The notes beneath the pieces are model-generated. The model was given only the letters and a program-made list of their open reading frames with translations. It was not told the origin of the DNA and did not search any database. Positions 27,964 to 42,828 of a stretch of 64,000 nucleotides of DNA are shown piece by piece. The translations under genes and the position numbers were made by a program. The number at the start of each line of letters is the position of its first letter. The first letter of the stretch is position 1. Source of the stretch: Aquabacterium sp. J223. Lineage in GTDB: Bacteria; Pseudomonadota; Gammaproteobacteria; Burkholderiales; Burkholderiaceae_C. The DNA lies in the NCBI RefSeq assembly GCF_024666615.1, contig NZ_CP088297.1, positions 868,001 to 932,000 of the forward strand. The letters run 5' to 3'.

Positions 27964-28015
27964 ACGCCACGTCGTCGGTCTTCGAACAATGCAATGTCGA
28001 GGTGAGGGCAAGCTC

Positions 28016-29965
28016 ATGATGGGAACGTGGCTCAAGCGCGGCCTGGCGGCCGTGCTGGTGGCAGCGGTGGCCGCCTGCGGCGGTGGCGGCGGCAGCGCCG
28101 GGACGCCGTCGCTGGGGGCGCCGACGGGCGGGACGCCCTCGTCCAGCAGCGGTGCCGCCACCATCGACGTGGTTGCGGACAGCACGGCGGTGGGCAGTGG
28201 CGGTGTTCCGGTGACCATCACCGCGACGGTGAAGGGCGCGGGCAACACCAGCCTGGCATCGGCTCCGATCAGCTTCGTGACCAGCAGCGGCACGGTCAGC
28301 GACTATCCGGCGACGACCAACGCCTCCGGCGTGGCGACCGCCAAGTTCTCGGTCGGCGCCGACAAGAGCAACCGAACGGCCACCATCACCGTCACCTCGG
28401 GCAGCGTGACGGGCACGGTGGCGGTGGACATCAACGGCACCACGCTGGCCTATTCCGGCCCCACGACGCTGCAGATCGGCGGCACGGCCACCCTCAGCGC
28501 CAAGCTGGCCGATTCCAATGGCGCAGCGATCTCCGGCAGGCCTGTCGCGATCACGAGCAGCCTGGGCAACGGCCTGTCCGTCGCCACGGCGACCACGGAT
28601 GCGGCGGGCAATGTCAGCGTGACCTACACGGCCACCAATTCCGGTGCGGACAAGATCACCTTCTCGGCGCTGGGCGCCACGGTGGCGCCCACAATAACCG
28701 TCAGCGGCGAGGACTTCGGCATCATCACCCCGGCCACCGCGGGTCAGGCCATTCCGATCGGAACGGCGCAAACGATCACCGCCCGCTACCGCATCAATGG
28801 GGCCCCGGCGTCGGGTCCGTATGCGGTGCGTTTCACCTCCACCGCGGGCAGTTTCTCGCCCGCAGGCGCGGCCTCCGGCGTGACCCTGGTCGGCGGCGTG
28901 GCGTCGGCGGACTTGCAATCCACCTTTGCCGGCCCCGCCACGGTCCAGGCCGAACTGATCAACACCACGACCACCGCCGTGTTGGCCAAGGCGACGGTCG
29001 CGGTGCAGTTCGTCGCCGACACGCCCAACACCCTGACCCTGCAATCGACACCCACTGCGTTGGGCACCAACAGCGCGGGTTCGACGGCCAAGCAAGCGCT
29101 GGTGCGCGCCACGGTGGTCGATGCCAATGGCAACCCGGTGCAGGGCAAGACGGTGAACTTTTCCCGTGTCGCCGACCCGAGCGGGGGCAACCTCAGCCAG
29201 GCGTCGGCGTTGACCGATGCCAACGGCCAGGCGTCGGTGCAGTACATCGCCGGCGCCACCGCGACCTCGGCCAACGCCGTGCGGTTGCGCGCGACGGTGG
29301 CCGGCACGTCGGTGCAGGGCGATGTCACGCTCACCGTCAACCAGAGCGCCCTCTTCGTGGCGCTGGGCACCGGCAACACCATCACCAACCTGGCCGGCAG
29401 CAACGACACCATCTACGTGAAGAACTGGACCGTGTACGTGACCGACGCCAGCGGGGCGCCGGTGCCAAGTCAAACGGTCACCATTTCGCTGTTGCCCAAT
29501 CGCTACCGCAAGGGCAGCTACATCCTGTCGGGCGACGACTACGTCTACGGCCCCTGGGACGGTGTCACCCTGACCGCGGACGGCTACCTCCCGGCCGGCA
29601 GCTACATCTCCTGCGCGAACGAGGACACCGACTACAGCGGCGTGCTCACCGGAGCGAAGGACACGAACGGCAGCAATCGTCTGGAGCCCGGCAACGTCAT
29701 CACCTTCACCAACAACAGCAGCGTCACGACGGTGACCACCGACGCCAACGGCTTCGCCTACGTCGACCTGAAGTACGCCGAGTCCTACGCCTCCTGGGTG
29801 GAGGTGACGCTCAGGGGCAGTGCGACCGTCGCGGGCACCGAGTCGTCGAACCAGTCGACCTTCTGGGTGGTGGGCCTGCGGTCGGACTTCACCAAGACGG
29901 GTGGCCCGCCGGCCGGCTTGGTCAGTCCGTTTGGCCAAAGGCCAAGCTGCAGCCAGGTCAACTGA
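28016..29965 (+). CDS. Large Ig-like-domain lipoprotein between pilQ and aroK
   Basis: About 649 residues. Start ATG 28016, with a second ATG directly after it. The signal LAAVLVAAVAACGGGGG is a lipobox followed by a Gly run. It holds several bacterial Ig-like repeats of the invasin/BIg type (GVPVTITATVKGAGN, VTSGSVTGTVAVD, ATVVDANGNPVQGKTVNFS), each with the TDAxG-type turn. The C-terminal part differs: CANEDTDYSGVLTGAKDTNGSN then RLEPGNVITF looks like a calcium-binding loop, and a second Cys lies near the end. Codon use looks less GC-rich than in flanking genes. An outer-membrane or pilus-associated adhesin is plausible but unproven. Confidence 0.8.
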   Translation: MMGTWLKRGLAAVLVAAVAACGGGGGSAGTPSLGAPTGGTPSSSSGAATIDVVADSTAVGSGGVPVTITATVKGAGNTSLASAPISFVTSSGTVSDYPATTNASGVATAKFSVGADKSNRTATITVTSGSVTGTVAVDINGTTLAYSGPTTLQIGGTATLSAKLADSNGAAISGRPVAITSSLGNGLSVATATTDAAGNVSVTYTATNSGADKITFSALGATVAPTITVSGEDFGIITPATAGQAIPIGTAQTITARYRINGAPASGPYAVRFTSTAGSFSPAGAASGVTLVGGVASADLQSTFAGPATVQAELINTTTTAVLAKATVAVQFVADTPNTLTLQSTPTALGTNSAGSTAKQALVRATVVDANGNPVQGKTVNFSRVADPSGGNLSQASALTDANGQASVQYIAGATATSANAVRLRATVAGTSVQGDVTLTVNQSALFVALGTGNTITNLAGSNDTIYVKNWTVYVTDASGAPVPSQTVTISLLPNRYRKGSYILSGDDYVYGPWDGVTLTADGYLPAGSYISCANEDTDYSGVLTGAKDTNGSNRLEPGNVITFTNNSSVTTVTTDANGFAYVDLKYAESYASWVEVTLRGSATVAGTESSNQSTFWVVGLRSDFTKTGGPPAGLVSPFGQRPSCSQVN

Positions 29966-29986
29966 GGCCGTTGCCACGGAGGTCGC

Positions 29987-30519
29987 CTGATCACCCTCAT
30001 CGGCATGCCCGGCGGCGGCAAGTCCACCGTCGGGCGTCACCTGGCGCGGCAGCTCCACCGGTCCTTCGTCGACGCCGACACCGAGGTGGAGAAGCGCCTC
30101 GGCATGCCGATCCGTGACTTTTTGCGGCCGAAGGCGAGGCCCGCTTCCGCGACATCGAGCAGCAGGTGCTGGCCGCGCTGGCGGCGGACGGTGGCGGGCG
30201 GGTGCTGGCCACCGGGGGCGGCGCGGTGCTGCGCGAGGCCAACCGGCGCGTCCTGCGTGCCGCCGGCAGCGTCGTCTACCTGCGGTCCTCGCCGGAGGAA
30301 CTGTTCCGGCGGTTGCGCCACGACACCCAGCGCCCGCTGCTGCAGGTGCCCGACCCGCTGCGCAAGCTGCGCGAGCTCTACCATCAGCGCGACCCGCTGT
30401 ACCGGGAATGCGCGCACTTCGTCATCGAGACCGGCCGGCCGTCGGTGCCGGCGCTGGTGCACATGATCCAGATGCAGCTGGACATGGCGGCGCTGTCGAA
30501 CGAGCCGCCGGGCGGCTGA
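29987..30519 (+). CDS. aroK: Shikimate kinase AroK (frame broken; non-ATG start)
   Basis: Phosphorylates shikimate in the aromatic pathway. The P-loop [53 protein letters not shown] and [24 protein letters not shown] are all present, but in two frames. Adding one T to the five-T run at 30119-30123 gives [17 protein letters not shown] and a gene of 178 codons, the normal size. The first ATG (30005) would cut into the P-loop. GGAGG (29978-29982) precedes a CTG at 29987, which I use as the start; an assembly error here is the alternative. Confidence 0.85.
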
Positions 30520-30555
30520 GCGCCCCCGCACGGCCGCGTTTCTTACACTGGCGGC

Positions 30556-31663
30556 ATGACCGCTGTGCCCCCCCCCGCGCCTCGACCGAGGTCGTCGGCA
30601 TTCCGCTCGGCGACCGGGCCTACGACATCCTGGTCGGCAGCCGCCTGTTGGGGGATCCGGCGAGTTACGAAGGCCTGCCCAAGGCCGGCACGGCGCTGAT
30701 CGTCAGCAACACCACCGTCGCACCGCTGTACGCGCAGACCTTGCAGGCGGCGCTGGCGCCCCACTACAAGCGGGTGCTGCAGCTGGCCCTGCCGGACGGC
30801 GAGTCGCACAAGGACTGGCCGACCCTGAACCGCGTCTTCGACACGCTGCTGGAGGGGGTGCCGACCGCCGCACCGTGCTGTTCGCCCTCGGCGGCGGCGT
30901 GGTGGGCGACATGACCGGCTTCGCCGCGGCCTGCTTCATGCGCGGGGTGCCCTTCGTGCAGGTGCCGACCACGCTGCTGGCGCAGGTGGACTCGTCGGTG
31001 GGCGGCAAGACCGGCATCAACCACCCGCTGGGCAAGAACATGGTGGGCGCGTTCTACCAGCCGCAGCGCGTGGTCTGCGACCTCGACACGCTGGACACGC
31101 TGCCCGCGCGCGAGCTGTCGGCGGGCCTGGCCGAGGTGATCAAGTACGGCCCCATCGCCGACATGGCGCTGCTCGACTGGACCGAGCGGAACATCGGCGC
31201 CCTGCGGCGGCGCGACAAGGACGCCCTGCGCCACGCGGTGCGCCGCTCCTGCGAGATCAAGGCGGCGGTCGTCGGAGCCGACGAGCGCGAGGGCGGGCTG
31301 CGCGCCGTCCTCAACTTCGGCCACACCTTCGGCCACGCCATCGAAGCCGGCCTGGGGTACGGCGAATGGCTGCACGGCGAGGCGGTGGGCTGCGGCATGG
31401 TGATGGCCGCCGACCTGTCGGCGAGGCTGGGCCTGGTGCCCGCGGCGTTCGTGCAGCGGCTGCGCACGTTGATCGAGGCGGCGGGCCTGCCGGTGCGCGG
31501 CCCGGCGCTGGGTGCCGACCGCTGGCTGCAGTTGATGCGGCTCGACAAGAAGGCGCAGGACGGCGAGATCCGCTTCGTGGTGATCGAGTCGCCCGGCCGG
31601 GCCGCCATGCGGCCGGCGCCGGACGCGCTGGTGCGCGAGGTCATCGCCGCCCACGCCGGCTGA
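30556..31663 (+). CDS. aroB: 3-dehydroquinate synthase AroB (two frame breaks)
   Basis: Second step of the shikimate pathway; NAD- and metal-dependent. Three pieces fit one gene. The start ATG 30556 reads through a nine-C run, where one extra C is needed to enter the frame of [20 protein letters not shown] five-G run at 30854-30858 needs one extra G to connect [11 protein letters not shown] with [19 protein letters not shown]. The rest is intact: [34 protein letters not shown], and the zinc ligands around [22 protein letters not shown] and [13 protein letters not shown]. Total 370 codons, normal for AroB. The adjacent aroK has the same type of damage. Confidence 0.9.
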
Positions 31664-31688
31664 CCGGCCAGGCTTCCTTCCGCCCACC

Positions 31689-32870
31689 ATGCAGACCGCG
31701 CTCGCCCCCTGGGCTTGCGACCCCGCGCGCAGCCGGGGCCGTCGCCGGCCCGAGCCGCCGGCGCGCGACCGCAACGACTTCCAGCGCGACCGCGACCGCA
31801 TCGTCCACAGCACCGCCTTCCGCCGGCTGGTCTACAAGACGCAGGTCTTCATCAACCACGAGGGCGACCTGTTCCGCACCCGGCTCACGCATTCGCTGGA
31901 GGTGGCGCAACTTGCGCGTTCGGTGGCGCGGTCGCTCCGGCTGCACGAGGACCTGGTCGAAGCCATCGCCCTGGCCCACGACCTCGGCCACACGCCGTTC
32001 GGCCATGCCGGCCAGGACGCGCTGCACGCCTGCATGCGCGGACAGGGCGGCTTCGAGCACAACCTGCAGAGCCTGCGGGTGGTCGACCGCCTGGAGCAGC
32101 GCTACGCCGACTTCGACGGCCTGAACCTGTGCTTCGAGACGCGCGAGGGCATCCTCAAACACTGCTCGGCCGGCCATGCCCGGGCGCTGGAGGCGGCCGA
32201 GCCCGGCGGCGTCGGCCGGCGCTTCCTCGACGGCCACCAGCCCTCGCTGGAGGCGCAGGTGGCCAACCTGGCCGATGAGATCGCCTACAACGTACACGAC
32301 ATCGACGACGGTGTTCGCTCGGGCCTGCTCACCGAGTCTCAGCTGGCCGGGCAGGTGCCGCTGTTCGATCGCTGCCGTGTCGCGGCGCTGGCCGAACACC
32401 CCGCGCTGGCGTCCCCGGCGCTGGCCAAGCGGCTGCTGGCCGAAACCCTGCGCCGCATGCTGTCGGCCCAGGTGCACGACCTGATCGAGGCCACCGCCGA
32501 ACGGCTGCGCGAGGCGGCCCCGGCCGACGTCGACGGCGTGCGGCAGCATCGGCCGCTGGTGTGCTTCAGCGTCGCCATGCGCGCCGAGGTCGACGGGCTC
32601 AAGCGCTTCCTGCTGCACGGCCTCTATCGCCATCCGCAGGTGCTGCGCATGACCGACGCCGCCCGGCGCACGGTGGCCGAGCTGTTCGACGCCTACCGCC
32701 GGGCGCCGGGCGAACTGCCGCCCGACCACCGCGAACGGGCCGACCCCGCGCGCGCGGTGGCCGACTATGTCGCCGGCATGACGGACCGCTTCGCGATCCG
32801 CGAGCACCGGCGGTTGACGGGGCGCATGCACTTTGATGGGGACCTGGTGCAGCGTCCCGGGGAGTTCTGA
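31689..32870 (+). CDS. dgt: Deoxyguanosinetriphosphate triphosphohydrolase-like protein (Dgt)
   Basis: HD-domain dNTP triphosphohydrolase, 393 residues. Metal ligands are in RTRLTHSLEVAQLAR and ALAHDLGHTPFGHAG, with the second Asp in EIAYNVHDIDDGVRSG. FEHNLQSLRVVDRLEQRYADF is typical of the bacterial dGTPase-like type 2 subgroup, whose preferred dNTP is often not dGTP. It follows aroB by 25 bases, as in many Betaproteobacteria, and its stop overlaps the start of the next gene by one base (TGATGG). Confidence 0.93.
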   Translation: MQTALAPWACDPARSRGRRRPEPPARDRNDFQRDRDRIVHSTAFRRLVYKTQVFINHEGDLFRTRLTHSLEVAQLARSVARSLRLHEDLVEAIALAHDLGHTPFGHAGQDALHACMRGQGGFEHNLQSLRVVDRLEQRYADFDGLNLCFETREGILKHCSAGHARALEAAEPGGVGRRFLDGHQPSLEAQVANLADEIAYNVHDIDDGVRSGLLTESQLAGQVPLFDRCRVAALAEHPALASPALAKRLLAETLRRMLSAQVHDLIEATAERLREAAPADVDGVRQHRPLVCFSVAMRAEVDGLKRFLLHGLYRHPQVLRMTDAARRTVAELFDAYRRAPGELPPDHRERADPARAVADYVAGMTDRFAIREHRRLTGRMHFDGDLVQRPGEF

Positions 32871-33568
32871 TGGCGCGGCTGCCGCGGCTGGCGGTGGCCG
32901 GCCTGGCCCATTGCGTGGCGCTGCGCGGTCACAGCGGTCGGCCGATCGCCGAGGACGACCACGACCGGCAGGCGGCGATCGACATGCTGCGCGAGGCGGC
33001 CGGGGTCACCGGCGTGGCGGTGCACGGCTACGCGCTGCTCACCGAGTCGCTGTGGCTGCTGGTGACGCCGCCGGAGGGGCCCGCGCTCGGGCGCACGCTG
33101 CAGAGCTTCGGCCGCCGGTACGTGTCGGCGTTCAACCGCCGCCATGGTGCCCGCGGCACCCTGTGGGAGGGCCGCTACCGCGCCACGGTGGTCGACGATG
33201 AGCGGGTGCTGGGCGCCCTGCGCCACCTGGACCTCGCGGCGGTGCATGCCGGGCTGGCTGCCACGGCCGCCGACTGGCCCTGGAGCAGTGCGATGGCCCA
33301 CCTCGGCGTCCGGCGAGACCCGCTGCTGGCGCCGCACGCCCGCTACTGGGGCCTGGGGAACACCCCCTTCGAACGGGAGGCGGCGTACCGCGCGTGGCTG
33401 GCCGAAGGCGAGTCGCAGGACGACGCGCGTGCGCTGGAGAGCGCCACCTTGCACGGCTGGGCGTACGGCTCCGCCGCCTTCGTCTCGGCGCTCCAGGCCG
33501 CGACGGCCCGGCCCTTGCTTCCGCGAGCGCCCGGACGCCCGCGCGGAAAGAAGACTGTCCCCGTTTAG
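32870..33568 (+). CDS. RAYT-like (Y1 transposase family) protein lacking catalytic residues
   Basis: 232 residues that align over their length with REP-associated tyrosine transposases: the start MARLPRLAVAGLAHCV, GRRYVSAFNRRHGARGTLWEGRYRA and WPWSSAMAHLGVRRDPLL, ending GLGNTPFEREAAYRAWL. The catalytic parts are gone. The usual PNHVHLL (HUH) reads TESLWLL (58-64), and the helix with the nucleophilic Tyr, typically YLLxCxRYIELNPVRA, reads [15 protein letters not shown] (113-127) without Tyr. The fold is kept and the frame is open, so this looks like a domesticated, non-cutting DNA-binding protein. It starts on the dgt stop and ends inside a REP-like motif. Confidence 0.85.
   Translation: MARLPRLAVAGLAHCVALRGHSGRPIAEDDHDRQAAIDMLREAAGVTGVAVHGYALLTESLWLLVTPPEGPALGRTLQSFGRRYVSAFNRRHGARGTLWEGRYRATVVDDERVLGALRHLDLAAVHAGLAATAADWPWSSAMAHLGVRRDPLLAPHARYWGLGNTPFEREAAYRAWLAEGESQDDARALESATLHGWAYGSAAFVSALQAATARPLLPRAPGRPRGKKTVPV
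33550..33566 (-). repeat. REP-like motif copy 1 (RAYT associated)
   Basis: On the minus strand AAACGGGGACAGTCTTC. It lies inside the last codons and stop of the RAYT-like gene (KKTVPV end). It matches copy 2 at 12 of 17 positions including the GGGG-CAG core. Confidence 0.55.
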
Positions 33569-33598
33569 AGATTTAATTCTGCGGGGCTGGTGATCAAA

Positions 33599-33615
33599 GG
33601 TGTCTGACCCCATTT
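33599..33615 (-). repeat. REP-like motif copy 2 (RAYT associated)
   Basis: On the minus strand AAATGGGGTCAGACACC, same orientation as copy 1, separated from it by 32 AT-rich bases. GGGGTCAGAC-type sequences are often found next to RAYT genes in proteobacteria (general knowledge). It lies just upstream of the gltB promoter region. Confidence 0.55.
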
Positions 33616-33684
33616 GATATCGGTTGAGCGCGCTCGTTTGCTCGGGTACGCTTGCGCGTTAACCCCAGTGCCCCGGAGCTTCCC
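33616..33684 (+). promoter_or_regulatory. gltB promoter region
   Basis: Candidate sigma70 elements precede gltB: TTGATA (starting within the REP-like copy at 33614) with a 17-base spacer to TTTGCT, or TTGAGC with a 17-base spacer to TACGCT. Both -10 boxes are poor. The Shine-Dalgarno is GGAG before ATG 33685. No riboswitch-like fold was seen. Confidence 0.35.
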
Positions 33685-38439
<4,755 letters not shown>

Positions 38440-38517
38440 CTGGAGCCCCCGCCGCGGCGCTGGCCGCGGCGGCCCCCGAGGGCTGGGCCTCGAACGACAC
38501 GACACGGACACATCGCC

Positions 38518-39984
<1,467 letters not shown>

Positions 39985-40009
39985 GTCGCCGCTGCACCGT
40001 TCACGGCGG

Positions 40010-40037
40010 ACGCGGGCTTCGGGCCCGCGTTTCTCTT
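40010..40037 (+). terminator. Rho-independent terminator after gltD
   Basis: Stem ACGCGGGC / GCCCGCGT with a TTCGG loop, followed by the T-rich TTCTCTTT. It separates gltBD from the pilin operon. Confidence 0.85.
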
Positions 40038-40168
40038 TGTGTCTGCGCCGCCGCTCATCGGCTGTCAAGGACCGCTCTTCGGCGGCCGCCGGCCAGCTGC
40101 GAAATCCGACACGGCGAGGATGAGGGGGGGTGCCGAAGAATCCGCAGCAACCCTGCGAGGTCCTTCCC

Positions 40169-40630
40169 GTGACACGCCCAATCCCATCGTTCATCGCTCG
40201 CGGCTTCACGCTTCTGGAGCTGATGATCACCGTCGCGGTGATCGCCATCCTGGCCAGCGTCGCACTGCCGTCCTACTCGGACTATGTGCGGCGCGGCACG
40301 CTGCCGGAGGCGTTCAGCGCCCTCGCGGACTACCGCGTGAAGATGGAGCAGTACTACCAGGATCACCGCAACTACGGCGCCAGCGACTGCGCCGACGGCA
40401 CGCCAGCCCCGACGTGGAGGACCTTCGCGCCGGCGGATGCCCGGTACTTCGGCTTCACCTGCGCGCTGACCTCGAGCGGGCAGGGTTATGTGCTGACCGC
40501 CACCGGTACCACGGGTGCTGCCGTCGGCCACGTCTACACCCTGGACTCCAGCAACGCCAAGCGCACGACCAAGCTCAAGAACGTGGAGGTGAGCAAGACC
40601 TGCTGGGCGTCCAAGGACGGCGACTGCTGA
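40169..40630 (+). CDS. Type IV pilin-like protein (PilE-type minor pilin)
   Basis: 153 residues from GTG 40169 (GCGAGG upstream). Prepilin leader with IARG/FTLLELMITVAVIAILASVALPSYSDYV, Glu5 present. The globular part has the EQYYQDHRNYGAS motif of PilE/ComE-like minor pilins and three cysteines, of which CALTSS and TCWASKDGDC may form the pilin D-loop disulfide. It opens the operon of minor pilins and PilY1. PilE rather than major pilin is inferred from the operon context. Confidence 0.9.
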   Translation: MTRPIPSFIARGFTLLELMITVAVIAILASVALPSYSDYVRRGTLPEAFSALADYRVKMEQYYQDHRNYGASDCADGTPAPTWRTFAPADARYFGFTCALTSSGQGYVLTATGTTGAAVGHVYTLDSSNAKRTTKLKNVEVSKTCWASKDGDC

Positions 40631-40642
40631 GGAGGGATGGCC

Positions 40643-41245
40643 ATGTCCCGCCACCTCCTGCGTCGACCACGAGGCTTCACGCTGATCGAAATGATGGTCG
40701 TGCTGACCGTCTCGGCGCTGCTGCTCTTCGCCGTCCTGCCCAGCTTCGCCGCCTGGCTGCGTGACCTTCGCATTCGCGGCGTGGCCGAGTCGCTGCAGAA
40801 CGGCCTGCAACTGGCCCGCATGGAGGCGCTGCGCAGCAACGAGGTGGTGTCGCTGTGGCTGGTCTCGGACGCCGACGCGGCCGACTGCAGCGCGTCGTCC
40901 GCGTCACCATCGTGGGTGGTGTCGACCGCCAACCCGGCAACGGCGTGCGCTAGCACCGCGGTGGTCAACAAGCAAGGCCGTGCTGCCACCGCCACGGGCG
41001 TGACCGTGGCGTCCGTGCAGACCACCACCGACGGCGCTGCTGGCAATGCCAGCCGGATCGCCTTCAACGGCTTCGGGCAACTGGTGCTGCCGGGGTCGGC
41101 CACGCCGCTGCGCCAGGTTGTCATCTCGCTGACACATGCCGACGCCGACGCTCGCACCCTGCGCGTCGAGGTGCTGCCCGGCGGCAGCATCCGCATGTGC
41201 GATCCCCACGTGGCCAGCGACGATCCCCGTCGCTGCATGCTGTGA
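40643..41245 (+). CDS. fimT: Minor pilin FimT/GspH family
   Basis: 200 residues. Two ATGs lie close together; AGGAGGG ends directly before the first (40637) and is 6 bases before the second (40643), so the second is chosen. RRPRG/FTLIEMMVVLTVSALLLFAVLPSF is a prepilin N-terminus with Glu5. The GspH/FimT domain follows (LQNGLQLARMEALRSNEVVSL) and ends in a Cys-rich tail (RMCDPHVASDDPRRCML). FimT-like minor pilins help initiate the pilus and in some species bind DNA for uptake. Confidence 0.9.
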   Translation: MSRHLLRRPRGFTLIEMMVVLTVSALLLFAVLPSFAAWLRDLRIRGVAESLQNGLQLARMEALRSNEVVSLWLVSDADAADCSASSASPSWVVSTANPATACASTAVVNKQGRAATATGVTVASVQTTTDGAAGNASRIAFNGFGQLVLPGSATPLRQVVISLTHADADARTLRVEVLPGGSIRMCDPHVASDDPRRCML

Positions 41246-41256
41246 GGAGCCGGGCG

Positions 41257-41682
41257 ATGCACGGTGTCCTTCGTCGCGCGCCGCGCCGCGCCGTGTCGGC
41301 CGGCCGCGGCTTCGCCCTCATCGAAGTGCTGGTCGGTCTGCTCATCCTGGCCGTTGGCGTGCTCGGCCTGGTCGGCACCCAGGCCAGCATGGTCCAAGCC
41401 CAGGGGGCGGCCAAGTACCGCGGCGACGCGGCGTACCTGGCCGCCGAACTCGTCGGCCTGATGTGGTCGGACCTGGGCAATCTGTCGCAGTACGCCGGCG
41501 ACGGCGCCACGCCCTGCACGGCGACCCGATGCTTGGACTGGGCGCGCAAAGTGGCGAGCACGCTGCCGCAAGGCCAGGCCGAGGTGACGGTCAACAGCGG
41601 CACCGTTGTGATCACCATCCGCTGGACGCCACCGGGCGACGCCGCCCATGCCTACACCACGCGGAGCGCCCTCAATGCCTAG
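41257..41682 (+). CDS. pilV: Minor pilin PilV
   Basis: 141 residues from ATG 41257 with GAGGAG about 9 bases upstream. Leader ends AGRG/FALIEVLVGLLILAVGVLGLVG, the PilV N-terminal pattern, followed by TQASMVQAQGAAKYRGDAAY. Two cysteines (TPCTATRCLD) are close together. Its stop lies within the start region of pilW. Confidence 0.9.
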   Translation: MHGVLRRAPRRAVSAGRGFALIEVLVGLLILAVGVLGLVGTQASMVQAQGAAKYRGDAAYLAAELVGLMWSDLGNLSQYAGDGATPCTATRCLDWARKVASTLPQGQAEVTVNSGTVVITIRWTPPGDAAHAYTTRSALNA

Positions 41683-42817
41683 GACGTTCCCCTGCCACGG
41701 CGCCCGTGCCGCGCGCGGCCTGACGCTGGTGGAGCTGATGGTCGGCATCGCGCTCGGCCTGATCGCCACGCTGGCCGTCGTCCAAGTGCTGGCGGTGTCG
41801 GAGGGCCAGCGCCGCACCACCACCAGCGGCGCCGATGCGCAAGTGTCCGGCGCCTTGGGTCTCTATGCGCTGGAGCGCGACCTCAAGAGTGCGGGCTATG
41901 GCCTGTCGAGCACCCGCGAAGCCCTGGCCTGCGCCATCACCGCCCGCTACAACGGCGCCGTGGTGGCCAACATGCCCACCACCCTTCTGCCGGTGAGCAT
42001 CACTGCGGGCGCAGGCGGTGCTTCGGACACGCTTCGGATCCTCGCGAGCAACAAGGCCGGGTTCTCGGTGCCGATCCGGGTCATGCCGCCCCGGTACCAG
42101 CCGAACGACCAGTGGTTCTCGGTGGCGTCCACGCTGGGCGTGGCGCAGAACGACCTGATGCTGGCCTTCCGGGCCACCGGCGAACCCTGCCACCTCTTCC
42201 GGGTCACGGCCAACCCGACCGGCAGCGTCGCGCAGATCCCGCGCGCCGACGATGCGGGCTGGAACGGGGCCGGGCAACCGAACGTCGAGATCGCCGAGGG
42301 CAGCCAGCTCATCAACCTGGGCACCTTGCTCGACCACACCTACCGCGTCGATGCGGCTCGCGCCGTGCTGCAGCGCGTGTCCTTTGACACCACCACCCGC
42401 ACGCAGGTGGTGACCGACGTGCAACCCGGCATCGTGCTGATGCGGGCCTTCTACGGCCTGGACCGTGCGGCGACGGCCGCCCAGCTGGCGGCGGGGACCG
42501 GACAGACCCGCGTCGACACCTACACCCTCGACGCGGCGAAGGTTCCCACCACAGCGGCGGACTGGCAGCGCCTCCTGTCGGTTCGGATCGCCATCGTCGC
42601 CCGCAGCGGTCACTACGAGAAGGAAGAGGTCACCACCAGCAACCCGGTGTGGGACGTCGGCACGGCGGCAGAGGTCGACGGTGCTGTCACCTGCGGCAGC
42701 AGCAAGTGCGTGACGCTGGACGTGGGCGCCGACACCGCCGGCTCGGAAGCACGGCACTACCGCTACAAGGTCTACGACACGGTGGTGCCGTTGGTCAACC
42801 TGCTGTGGCGCTCGTGA
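41675..42817 (+). CDS. pilW: Minor pilin PilW
   Basis: 380 residues from ATG 41675, which overlaps the pilV end by 8 bases. Prepilin site AARG/LTLVELMVGIALGLIATLAVVQ: Leu replaces the usual Phe1, which is common in PilW. The body is a large PilW-type domain (GALGLYALERDLKSAGYG), with VTCGSSKCVTLDVG near the C-terminus. Part of the priming complex at the pilus tip with PilV, PilX and FimT. Confidence 0.9.
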   Translation: MPRTFPCHGARAARGLTLVELMVGIALGLIATLAVVQVLAVSEGQRRTTTSGADAQVSGALGLYALERDLKSAGYGLSSTREALACAITARYNGAVVANMPTTLLPVSITAGAGGASDTLRILASNKAGFSVPIRVMPPRYQPNDQWFSVASTLGVAQNDLMLAFRATGEPCHLFRVTANPTGSVAQIPRADDAGWNGAGQPNVEIAEGSQLINLGTLLDHTYRVDAARAVLQRVSFDTTTRTQVVTDVQPGIVLMRAFYGLDRAATAAQLAAGTGQTRVDTYTLDAAKVPTTAADWQRLLSVRIAIVARSGHYEKEEVTTSNPVWDVGTAAEVDGAVTCGSSKCVTLDVGADTAGSEARHYRYKVYDTVVPLVNLLWRS

Positions 42818-42828
42818 GGCGGCAAGCC

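Noticed and set aside
30114-30555. Open frame between aroK and aroB that seems to fuse with the AroB N-terminus
   Set aside because: The portion before 30556 is the wrong frame of aroK; only the portion after the C9 run is AroB sequence, explained by a one-base deletion there.
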